DNA from: Melitaea cinxia
Lineage: Eukaryota > Arthropoda > Insecta > Lepidoptera > Nymphalidae
DNA: 64,000 nucleotides
Assembly (NCBI RefSeq): GCF_905220565.1
Contig: NC_059417.1
Coordinates: 7,958,018-8,022,017, forward strand
Reading direction: 5' to 3'
A program made the position numbers and the translations under genes. Positions 57,201-64,000 of this stretch are shown piece after piece. Below the pieces are notes generated by a model. It had not been told where the DNA came from. It searched no databases and saw only the letters and a list, made by a program, of their open reading frames with translations. The first letter of the stretch is position 1; every line of letters starts with the position of its first letter.

Positions 57201-60103
57201 TATTTATGTGTTGTGTGTCATGTAGGTATAGCTTCGTGTATTTTTACCTGCTGTAAAAGATGCCTGAGGCCAGGATTTGCAGGTAACATCGGTCTCACTA
57301 AACGGGCACCAGCGCCACGTAGTAATTGCGCTTGCATCTGTGTTTTTCTTTGCTGTTCCTGAAATCAAGAAACAAGTGTTCAATTGCTTATTTAGTTATA
57401 AATAGGTAAATCATGAAGGATAAATATCTACTTGAAATTGTCAGTAGGTTACATTGTCTCATACATAAGTAGAAGATCCACACTAAACCTACCCTCACCA
57501 TCTATTAAATGGATAAAAAAAAATTATATGTATTTTCGTTTGTTAAAAGATAAATCGCGAACGTGTTGGCTGTAAAATTTCTGGCGTAGGGTAGTAATAT
57601 TACCTTCCTGATCTGATACATCAAAATGCCTCAAACAGCTAGTAATTGGATCTAATATTTCGTGTGACTGGTGGTCAAAATAGAGTCTCGTACATATTAA
57701 CATATTACTTTTACCTTTCTAAAATACCTCTTAACTCTTGACGGGAATAATTTTGAATGTCTGAAAACACACACACACACACGCGCGCGTGCGCGCGCGC
57801 GCGCACATAAACATACACACACGCATACACACACACACACACGCACGCACACTCACAGAAACACACACACATCTATATGCGACTTGAGCTGCGTCTCCTG
57901 AGGGTGCGCCGCCCACGCACACACACACATCTATCTGCGACTTGAGCTGCGTCTCCTGCTGGTGCGCCGCCTCCAGCGTCTGCTGCAGGTTCTGGATCTT
58001 CTTCACATATACCGACACATACACAAACCGACACACATGCTTACCTCCAGCTGTTTGTAGTGCTGCTCCTGCTGCTGTGCTGCATGCAGGCGCGACATAA
58101 TGTCCATCTGCGACTTGAACTGCGCCTCCTGCTGGTGCGCCGCCTCCAGCGTCTGCTGCAGGTGCTGAATCTTCTCCAGGTTCTGCTGTCGCGCAGCCTC
58201 CAGTCCATCCAGCGGCGCAGCGCGCGGACCCTTACCCCCAAGCTGCCCAACTTGTCCGACTTGGTTCACTTGACCGACTTGTCCTCCCATACCACCGCCC
58301 ATCATCATACCCTTAATGTAACAAAAAATATTGCAGTAATATAGATGTTCTTTAGGTGAAATTAGCAAATAAAAAACTAATAAAGTAATATCTGTGGTGG
58401 TTGCCAAGTAATCTGAAAAAACAAATATTAAATATACCGAATACCTCTTGTTGTGATTGCAAAAAACCCCTGAATATTACCGAGAAGGTTTCCTGTTCTT
58501 TATAAACTGCAAAAAACTGTTCTATTACTCTTGAGTTCAACTTACTATTACCAACTTTACGGTAAACGCACCTTGGACATTTCCAGTTTGCTTTTTTAGT
58601 TTAAAAAATCAAAATGGAAATGTCCATGGTGCGTTTTGAAATTGTCGTTATTTCGGCGTAAAGATGCTACCTCCTATAAAAGCCCGTTCTCCTCGCCTAT
58701 TAACAAACCTCATGATGAACGACAAAACGTAACTATCGGTATGGTTATCGGCAATAAGACCAATATACTACGATACTACGATAAAGATAATGAAAATCTA
58801 CTAACTACGACTACGATATTTAGAAGCATAGTTCGAGAAAGCTTGCGTGAAATTGTCCGCTCGGCTGTTGATAAAATCTTTCATGGGACACATGTTGAGT
58901 CAACATTAGACAACGTATCGATGACATATGATTCTAAACCCAGAGAAACTTTGAATATTTGTTGTATTTACAACAGACAAGCAATCGTTGCTAACAGATT
59001 TTCAAAGTAATTTTCCACAAAAACTTTAGAGAATGTTTTAATCTGGACTTTGAGGCAATGTTGCGAGGGAATGATTTTCAGCGTACTATATAATTATTCC
59101 TCACATATGCCCGTACGGTTCCTAAGTTATTACCAACATTTTAAGCCTTGATGATGTTATTTCCGGAAAAAAAACCATTCGAAGCCGATTAGGTTTTTCA
59201 AGGGCAGGAAGGATTCGAAGGAATTTCAAGGTTTCATGAGAATTACCCGAATACATTACTTGAGATACAAAATAAATCAGAATAACGTAAGAAAACCAAA
59301 TTATATTATGTAGAAAATTATTTATTAATATACCTGTGGATGTTGTTGAGCCTGTTGATTCGACATCGATGGTACAGACGACAGGGCTCCGGCGAGGCCC
59401 CCACCGCCCATACCTATCCCTGGGGGCATCCCGCTCCCCAGACCGGGCGCTAAAAATATCAACATCATTCGTATATAAACAATGTCGTAGTTTAGTCGTG
59501 TCGAGTATTTTTTGTTGTGTTGATGATTCGTTGTTTTATAATTTGTCGTTTATAGCCTAACACAATTGGGAGCGAAAGTTATATGCAAACAATCATAACT
59601 TTCTAAAAAATAATAGAGTATGTGCTTAAGACCGCACGGCAGAAGTGAAAACTTCATTGGCATTCGCAATCAAGGAATAACGCAATATGTCCCGAGTTCA
59701 CCCGATCGAACCTTTCACCTCAGAGCGTGACGGATCAGCCTAACTTACTACCTACGAAAAATGCGGTGTGCCAAAAGAAGTTTTCAATATAACGCACGCA
59801 TAGATGAAATTTAGCTTTGTTCTATTTTCTACATTTAGATCTCTCGAATGCCGTTTTTTGGGTCTGTGGAGAAACGTCTGACGCATAGTTTCCTTGACGT
59901 TTATCGTTTTATTTCCAATTAAATAAATTCGAAATACCCTCATCAGTATAAGCTTGTCGCGTACTGGTCTTATGGATTGGATGTCGTAAAGAAACCAGGC
60001 CTGCAAAAAGTGTCTGTAAATTACCTGTCATAGTGGCAGGTTGTCCAGGAGTAGCATTTCCAGGTGCTGGCGACTGTTTGTTCATTTTTTGCTGTTGAAT
60101 CAC
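51150..60103 (-). CDS. Mediator subunit 25 (MED25), C-terminal exons, partial
   Basis: Exons 60025-60103, 59334-59449, 58045-58311, 57248-57358 and 51150-51242 (minus strand) join in phase to 666 nt, 221 residues plus stop. The piece starts VIQQQKMNKQ, like the VIT.HKQVQQQK that follows the activator-binding domain in vertebrate MED25. It continues as a Gly/Met-rich linker, then a Gln-rich segment (HLQQTLEAAHQQ) likely to be coiled coil, then RPMLPANPGLRHLLQQ. LRHLL is an LxxLL nuclear-receptor box, placed as in MED25 (PGANPQLRSLL). It ends FDDVSNYNDFL, an acidic end comparable to the MED25 C-terminus. MED25 links transcription activators to RNA polymerase II. The VWA and activator-binding domains must lie beyond 64000. 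Another Gln-rich coactivator is possible. Confidence 0.75.
51652..51816. mobile_element. Short inverted-repeat element (GAAGTAAAACTT ends)
   Basis: Begins GAAGTAAAACTTACG and ends GTAAAGAAGTTTTACTTC. The interior is the reverse complement of the element at 11242-11427 (CTTCCGTTCGCCTCGCCCGA and CCAAGTCAAG). It lies in the last MED25 intron. Confidence 0.6.
51830..52840. other. MED25 last intron, AT-rich part
   Basis: No gene recognised. It includes the repeated motif GATGATTTCGCCAATGTCAC at 52514-52533, shared with 47145-47180. The 76-codon plus-strand frame at 52288 ends in this motif and is not supported. Confidence 0.4.
52842..52960 (+). repeat. Retroelement-like repeat, second copy
   Basis: GGACATGGGGACATGGTCCT, CCCGTGACCGCGGTTGCTGT, AACGTCGGACATG and ATAAACCGCGATAAAATCGG match 45053-45175. 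Confidence 0.65.
53330..53545 (+). repeat. Interspersed repeat K
   Basis: Contains TTTTGATGATTCTTATTTTA, CAAATTTAATCGAGATCTGA, TTTTTCGTCTACGTACGTTG and ends TTGAAGTCGTTTTTTTTTTC, as at 11905-12290 and 63345-63565. The left end is truncated. Confidence 0.6.
54150..54380. promoter_or_regulatory. Cluster of cAMP-response elements, GC-richer island
   Basis: Three perfect TGACGTCA palindromes lie at 54268-54275, 54288-54295 and 54349-54356, with a near match (TCACGTCA) near 54221. The last is preceded by a direct repeat, ACAGTGTTGTGAC, at 54325 and 54340. TGACGTCA is the classic CREB/ATF site. The island lies in the last intron of MED25. A regulatory role is inferred from the motifs only; it could also be an unrecognised repeat. 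The 69-codon frame across it is not supported as a gene. Confidence 0.45.
54381..55140. other. MED25 last intron, continued
   Basis: No gene or named repeat. A short inverted pair, AAGCAATGAAACGCA and TGCGTTTCATTGCTT, lies at 54998-55028. Confidence 0.4.
55142..55480. mobile_element. hAT-like non-autonomous element
   Basis: The left end CCAGTGGTCGTCACAATTTT resembles the hAT-type CAGTGGTTCTCAA terminus. The right end TGACTACCAAGG pairs imperfectly with it. Near the right end are CGGGCCGCAAACAGGCGGCG and AGCGGCCCGCGGTC, as is usual in such elements. No transposase. Target duplication not established. Confidence 0.4.
55481..56930. other. MED25 last intron, AT-rich
   Basis: No repeat or exon recognised. 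A 78-codon plus-strand frame at 55682 is AT-rich sequence without any recognisable feature. Confidence 0.4.
56934..57160. mobile_element. Short inverted-repeat element (GGGCTGCCACCAC ends)
   Basis: A perfect 13-bp terminal inverted repeat: GGGCTGCCACCAC at 56934-56946 and its complement at 57148-57160. The 227-bp AT-rich interior is non-coding. It lies 88 bp from MED25 exon d. Confidence 0.75.
57248..57358 (-). CDS. MED25 exon d (LxxLL motif)
   Basis: Acceptor TTTCTTGATTTCAG, donor CAGCAG|GTAAAA, 37 codons. It begins EQQRKTQMQAQLLRG, continues RLVRPMLPANP, and ends GLRHLLQQ. LRHLL fits the nuclear-receptor box LxxLL. Confidence 0.82.
57766..57866. repeat. Alternating (CA)n/(CG)n tract
   Basis: Runs of CACACA pass into CGCGCGTGCGCGCGCGCGCG and back to CACACA. 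This is alternating purine-pyrimidine, the composition that favours Z-DNA. It lies in the MED25 intron between exons c and d. Confidence 0.85.
57871..58003 (-). pseudogene. Partial duplicates of MED25 exon c inside the CA repeat
   Basis: 57929-58003 matches exon c at 58103-58174 almost throughout and would encode KIQNLQQTLEAAHQQETQLK followed by SQID. 57871-57913 repeats a shorter part (CGACTTGAGCTGCGTCTCCT, then GGTGCGCCGCC). CA repeats lie on both sides. No pyrimidine-rich acceptor precedes the longer copy, so I read these as non-functional exon fragments, although the longer one stays open. Confidence 0.7.
58045..58311 (-). CDS. MED25 exon c (Gln-rich coiled coil)
   Basis: Acceptor TTACATTAAG, donor CTGGAG|GTAAGC, 89 codons in phase 0. 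It encodes GMMMGGGMGGQ, a short run of QVGQVNQVGQVGQ repeats, then EKIQHLQQTLEAAHQQEAQF and RLHAAQQQEQHYKQLE. Frames on both other strands here are shadows. Broken copies of part of this exon lie in the following intron. Confidence 0.8.
58567..58628. repeat. Inverted repeat near the orphan frame
   Basis: AAACGCACCTTGGACATTTC (58566-58585) pairs with GAAATGTCCATGGTGCGTTT, about 24 base pairs with one or two mismatches, around a TTTAGTTTAAAAAATC loop. It may be a short foldback element or one terminus of an insertion. Confidence 0.6.
58594..59010 (+). CDS. Orphan open frame in a MED25 intron
   Basis: The frame is open from about 58594 to a stop at 59008-59010 and covers 124 codons from TTG at 58636. 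There is no ATG near its start; the first internal ATG in frame is about 34 codons in (GMVIGNKTN). The composition is mixed polar and charged, e.g. RSIVRESLREIVRSAVDKIF, which could be an amphipathic helix. I do not recognise it. It could be part of a transposon, a retroposed exon or chance. It runs opposite to MED25. Confidence 0.25.
59334..59449 (-). CDS. MED25 exon b
   Basis: Acceptor GATATTTTTAG, donor CCACAG|GTATAT. It encodes a Gly/Met/Pro-rich linker, APGLGSGMPPGIGMGGGG, then SNQQAQQHPQ. It enters with two bases and leaves in phase 0. Confidence 0.75.
59590..59790. repeat. Possible inverted-repeat element
   Basis: AAGACCGCACGGCAGAAGTG and GAAAACTTC near 59627-59655 are partly echoed in reverse by AAAAGAAGTTTTC at 59773-59785. 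The interior has CGAGTTCACCCGATCGAACC and AGAGCGTGACGGATC, similar in type to 51652-51816. Boundaries uncertain. Confidence 0.35.
60025..60103 (-). CDS. MED25 exon a
   Basis: Acceptor CGGCTTGTTGCAG, donor ATGACAG|GTAATT. It encodes VIQQQKMNKQSPAPGNATPG and QPATMT. No further upstream exon was recognised between 60104 and 64000. Confidence 0.75.
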
Positions 60104-60224
60104 CTGCAACAAGCCGGATCGAACTTTTTTTAAAGGTGACTGCGCTTGAGTATAATCTTATTTCACGGAGAGTAAGGGTGAAATCTAAAGTTTAAGTGAG
60201 TTAGCCATAATAAGGCTTATTTAC

Positions 60225-60500
60225 TACTAGCTGCGCCCGCGACTTCGTCAGCGTGGAATTGAACGAAAAAATTATTGTCCAGTTCGCAGAGTTGCCTAAT
60301 AAAGAAATTTCTAAAATAAAAGTAGCCTAAGTTACTCCTTATTACATCAGCTATCTGCCAGTGTAAGTCCCGTCAAAGATTAGCCGGAACTTTTAGAGAT
60401 TAGCCGGAACAAAAAGGCAGAGAGAAAGACAAAAATTGCAGAAAAAAGTTATTAGATACATACGATATTTTTATCATGACGAAATAATAAAGATAAAATT
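60225..60500 (+). repeat. Interspersed repeat starting ACTAGCTGCGCCCGCGACTT
   Basis: The start, and AAAGTAGCCTAAGTTACTCC, follow a very common lepidopteran repeat pattern. It lies in MED25 upstream intronic DNA. Right end approximate. Confidence 0.5.
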
Positions 60501-60944
60501 GCAGTGTACTCTCGCTTTGCTTAGTGATCAATTAGACACTTAAAAGAGCCAAGGAAATTTACGTTTTAATTACCAAAAATAAAAAAATTATATACACAAG
60601 TTAGTATATAATTATACAAAGCTAAGTACAAAAATTCAAAACTACCCCCAACCAAAGACATTGCAGTTAAAATATTCTTTGTTGTGTTTATTTATTCATT
60701 TGTATTTGGGTAACAAACAGTACAGTAACACATTACAAAATAAGCAGAAAGCAAACATTAAGAAAAGAAAATATAAAATCAGAAATTAAAACATTCAAAA
60801 TCACAGATGCAATACAAATACAAAATTAAAACATATGTAATTAAATGATTTATAGAATTACAACAAATAACGAACGAATTCACAGTTGTTTTTACTACAA
60901 GATAATTCATTCCAACCTTTTCAGGTATTAAATTAAGCTTTTAT
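60501..60944. other. AT-rich spacer
   Basis: A-rich DNA with short tracts and no recognised gene or repeat boundary. Confidence 0.4.
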
Positions 60945-60949
60945 TGACT

Positions 60950-61113
60950 ATTAGCTGTGCCCCGCGGTTCCACCCGCGTTAATTTGAAGAAAAAATGTTC
61001 TGCAGCCTTTCTCGGTAAATAGGATATCCAACACTTATTATCAAATTCGAACCAGCAGTTCCTGAGACTAGCGCGTTTAAACAAGTTTTTCAGCTTTATA
61101 ATATTAGTGTAGA
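60950..61113 (+). repeat. Interspersed repeat ending TATAATATTAGTGTAGAT
   Basis: Starts TTAGCTGTGCCCCGCGGTTC and contains CAGCAGTTCCTGAGACTAGC. It is a second copy of the family at 9949-10141. Confidence 0.65.
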
Positions 61114-61164
61114 TGTACAAATTTGCTCGCAACTAATGTCGTATTTACTAGAAAACGTTTGGTT

Positions 61165-61410
61165 ATTTCATATCTGGGCCGCAAATACTCGGGCGCAGTA
61201 AACAAGTTTTCTCAGCGTAAATTACGTATAATTACACGCAATTTACGTAAATACGCGGGAATTCCAGGATAAAAAGAAGCCTATATGCATCTCCTCAACC
61301 TCCTCCTCCTCTCTCCTCTATCTTACAGTGAAAGTTCCATAAAAATTGGTTAAGCCGTTCCGAAGATTAGCCCGGAAAAAAAGAGAGACAGACAAACAGA
61401 CAAGTTTTAG
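61165..61410 (+). repeat. Degraded repeat
   Basis: CAGTGAAAGTTCCATAAAAA, TTGGTTAAGCCGTTCCGAAG and AGAGAGACAGACAAACAGAC are characteristic of a widespread lepidopteran element. The left boundary is not clear. Confidence 0.45.
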
Positions 61411-61619
61411 AATCGTATGTTTGTGTTTTAGTATCATGTAAATAAATGTAGTACATATGTACTTGAAAATAACACAGAATCACACACACACACTTCAGTT
61501 ATATTTACATCTAGTATGTATACATGAATAATACAAAAGTATTATGGCGAAAACAATCAAACATGAAATCGAGTGATTTGGTGGACTAGTATTTAAGCTA
61601 GTCTAAGCCTGTATATTAA

Positions 61620-61892
61620 AGTGGGGTCGCCGGCCGATAGTCGGGGGACTTCGGCCGGCCGGGCGACACGGCCCCACACTTCTGAGGGGTGGCCTTGTTG
61701 AGCGAGGCCACCCCACCATTGCCGGGGCCCGGAGGCTTTATCCGGGTGGCGAATGCTAGCGCGACCCCAACTCGCCCCACCCAGGCGGACGACTGCTCAC
61801 ACGTGGTGGTTTTTAGTCAGTAAGAGTCTGACATAACCCTCTGGCGCCCCCGCGCTGGAGGGTATCCATGATGGATTTTCCCAATGTAAAAA
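61620..61892 (+). mobile_element. Retroelement insertion with perfect 15-bp target duplication
   Basis: AAGCCTGTATATTAA occurs at 61605-61619 and again at 61893-61907, flanking a GC-rich 273-bp insert that ends in an A-rich tail (CCAATGTAAAAAA). The insert includes GGGGTCGCCGGCCGATAGTC, TTTTTAGTCAGTAAGAGTCT and GCGCCCCCGCGCTGGAGGGT. It is a SINE or 5'-truncated non-LTR element. The perfect duplication suggests a young insertion. Confidence 0.85.
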
Positions 61893-61907
61893 AAGCCTGT
61901 ATATTAA

Positions 61908-62420
61908 GTGCTAGCCTTTTCTAATGACATAATTTTTCCTTTACTATAATATAAAAAAATGTCATTAATGACGGTAGGAGGAAAATTCTACAATCGCAAG
62001 AGAAAGCAATAAAATCTACCGTCTACCCTCAATACCGCATTATGTTTGATTTGAAAGAAAATGTAAACCTACAAAATATATGTTTAGATATGTTGAAGTT
62101 TTATTTACTATCCTTTAATAGATTATTGGCTTGAGCAACTAATAAAAATGTAAAACATTAGTCTGAAAATAAAATTTTTAAAGAATCGAAAATATTAACT
62201 GTTTACAAATTTCCTTTGTTTGTTTTTGTATGTATACAATACTGATATTTACAATACTGATTTTGGCTGTTCCGTTTTCACCCTTTAAAATATAGCCTTA
62301 TCAATTAGTGATAACGTAGCATTCTTCTGGTGAAAGAATTTTAAAATCGGTCCGGTTATTTATAAGTTTATCCATCGCGAACAAAGAAAAATCAAATACC
62401 TCCTTGTAATATTATTACAT
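61908..62420. other. AT-rich spacer
   Basis: No gene or named repeat seen. Confidence 0.4.
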
Positions 62421-62752
62421 GTACTGTGTGGCTACGGTACTAAAGAATATAGCCACCCCCTCTCTTCCCGTGGGTGTAGTGAGAGGCGACTAAGGGATAA
62501 CACAGTTCCACAGCTACCACCTTGGAACTTAAAAAGCCGACTGGTGGCGGGATAACCATCCAAATGCTGGCTTTGAAATACACAGGCCGAAGACGGGCAG
62601 CAGCGTCTTCGGTGCGACAAAGCCAACCCTGCGGTCACCAACCCGCCTGCCCAGCGTGGTGACTATGGGCAAAACACATGAGTTCACGTTATTTTTGGCG
62701 TAAACTTGTGGAGGCCTATGTCCAGCAGTGGACTGTATAGGCTGTAATGATG
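62421..62752 (+). mobile_element. GAT-family retroelement 3' region, best copy
   Basis: Runs from GTACTGTGTGGCTACGGTAC through CCCCCTCTCTTCCCGTGGGT, ACCACCTTGGAACTTAAAAA, CAGGCCGAAGACGGGCAGCA, CCTGCCCAGCGTGGTGACTA and GTCCAGCAGTGGACTGTATA to a short AATGATGAA tail. It is the reference copy for those at 36135, 47434, 35535, 10776 and 6168. The 69-codon frame on the other strand is a by-product. Confidence 0.8.
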
Positions 62753-62787
62753 AATATTATTACATAATTATTTTTATAAACATACGA

Positions 62788-63112
62788 TTCAGCTTGTTAC
62801 ATTCCACTGCTGGGCATAGGTCTCTCTTTCCATGTTGGAGAAGGATTCTAGCTTAATCCATCACGTTGCTCCGCTGTGTGTTGGCGGATATGTTCCCTAT
62901 TATGAGTAACGATCGTTAACAGGTATTTATGATAACAACCAGGTCCGATGGCTTAACGTGCTCTCCGAGACACAGTGGGAAGATCCAAAAGGACAGACAT
63001 TCAAACCGGAAAGAAATATTTGTACAAATAACCATCCCGAGCGTGAACCGAACCTGTAAAACCGTAGGTGTTTTAGGCAACTACTCGCACCACTACATCA
63101 GAGCGGTTGTTA
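62788..63112 (-). mobile_element. tRNA-headed SINE, degraded
   Basis: Plus strand runs from CAGCTTGTTACATTCCACTG through GGGCATAGG, AGTAACGATCGTTAACAGGT and CTTAACGTGCTCTCCGAGAC to a degraded head with CACTACATCAGAGCGGTTG. The B-box is mutated (GTGAACCGAACCTG). Confidence 0.65.
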
Positions 63113-63344
63113 ACATAACTGTTCTACATAGAACAGGATTTCGAGTCTAATCAACCACAGTGTTATGTGTGCCACTATGTGCTATTCCAGATCCAGTCCC
63201 GGGTCTCAGGTAGGGGGGGGGGTGCATTTCTCAGTCTTTGCCCCGCCTAAAAAAGATTGAAGATCCGGGGCGCATCCGCACACATACAGAAATTGAAGGT
63301 TTGAAAAATACATCTATCTATCTTTCAGGTATTTAGCCGACATA

Positions 63345-63565
63345 CAAAAAAGAGGAAGTTCTCAATTCGACTGTATCTCACCTGTACCTCGACTGTACCT
63401 CAGATCTTTTTTCTGGGTGGACCTTATTTCGATGATTATTTTTCACCATTTAAATTGAATCGAGATTTGACAAATACCTTTCGAGTTATATGCGTAATTA
63501 CCTGATTATTTTGTCGTCTACCTACGTAATATTACTTGTCGATGTATTTGAAGTCGTTTTTTTTT
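63345..63565 (+). repeat. Interspersed repeat K
   Basis: AGAGGAAGTTCTCAATTCGA, CTGGGTGGACC, AATTGAATCGAGATTTGACA, TGTCGTCTACCTACGT and TTTGAAGTCGTTTTTTTTTT are the family blocks in order. Confidence 0.65.
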
Positions 63566-64000
63566 TCGTTTACGGACAAACACAATTACAAGTTCAATTC
63601 TGTACATTAATGATATTTTAAAAACATAATTTTTATATGGTATACAACAAATCAATATTAGAGACAAACTATTTTTTTGTCTTTTTATTTGCAGTATTTT
63701 AGCCAAGCATCACGCCGACAGTACTAAATTAGTTATAATCTTGGCATTATATTTTGCACTTGTAAAGTGAAACACATAGATGAAGTAAAAAAAGTAGATA
63801 ATGCGCGGCCTTTGTTGTTACTGAAGCCACAAAACTCGGCTCCTTCAAGTAAACACACGCGCTCACGCACACATATGCATCAAACTACGCTCATTTTCGT
63901 TAGTATCTCACGGGGCCTCGTACAGTAACTTTGCCTATAAAATGCCGTTCTTTTGTAATTAAATGGTGCAAAAACAATACCAAAGTGAACAAAAAGTCTG
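63566..64000. other. Right edge, no recognised feature
   Basis: AT-rich sequence with a short CACACGCGCTCACGCACACA tract at about 63853. No MED25 exon recognised here. Confidence 0.4.

Noticed and set aside
58041..58344. Leu-rich plus-strand and Arg/Ser-rich minus-strand frames over MED25 exon c
   Set aside because: They are alternative readings of a CAG-rich exon. The Gln-rich frame has matching splice sites and phase.
60104..64000. Upstream MED25 exons encoding the activator-binding domain
   Set aside because: I looked for minus-strand exons continuing from the VIQQQK exon and found only repeats and AT-rich DNA. The exons probably lie beyond the window.

Overview
This is AT-rich, intron-rich, repeat-dense eukaryotic DNA. 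The repeats are of types common in moths and butterflies: a tRNA-headed SINE, retroelement 3' ends with a (GAT)n tail, Helitron-like elements ending in CTAG, and short inverted-repeat elements. With two spliced animal genes, this points to a lepidopteran nuclear genome. The species cannot be told from the sequence. There is no bacterial operon, CRISPR array or intact transposase.

Two conserved genes face each other. The first is a TMEM68-type acyltransferase on the + strand. Its seven coding exons (4822-45923) join in phase into a 381-residue protein with membrane segments, a His/Asp catalytic block and an ISPGG block. Exon 1 stands alone near 4.8 kb; the other six lie between 38.0 and 45.9 kb. 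The second, on the - strand, is the 3' part of a gene best read as MED25. Five exons (60103 down to 51150) encode 221 residues of a Gln/Gly-rich C-terminal tail with an LxxLL motif. Its N-terminal part lies beyond the right edge. The stop codons are about 5.2 kb apart.

Layout: 1-4.8 kb holds old repeats; 4.8-5.0 kb is TMEM68 exon 1. The 33-kb intron 1 (5-38 kb) is dominated by a direct tandem triplication: unit 1 (6889-16069) and unit 2 (16070-25250) are 9181 bp each, and unit 3 (25251-35290) is about 10.04 kb. Units 1 and 2 differ, by eye, at one base. Unit 3 matches them for about 3.6 kb, then diverges abruptly. The units hold nested repeats and no convincing gene. From 38 to 46 kb are the other TMEM68 exons, with a Helitron nested in one arm of a 1.46-kb inverted-repeat element. 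From 46 to 51 kb is the TMEM68 3' side and repeats. From 51 to 60 kb is the MED25 tail, whose introns carry a CRE-motif cluster, several short transposons, a (CA)n/(CG)n tract with broken copies of a coding exon, and an unexplained 124-codon open frame. From 60 to 64 kb are repeats, including a retroelement insertion with a perfect 15-bp target duplication.

The two genes have no obvious shared pathway (membrane lipid synthesis and transcription). I found no new multi-gene system. The main points of interest are the structure and history of the intronic triplication, the exon-fragment array in MED25 and the compositional contrast of one TMEM68 exon.
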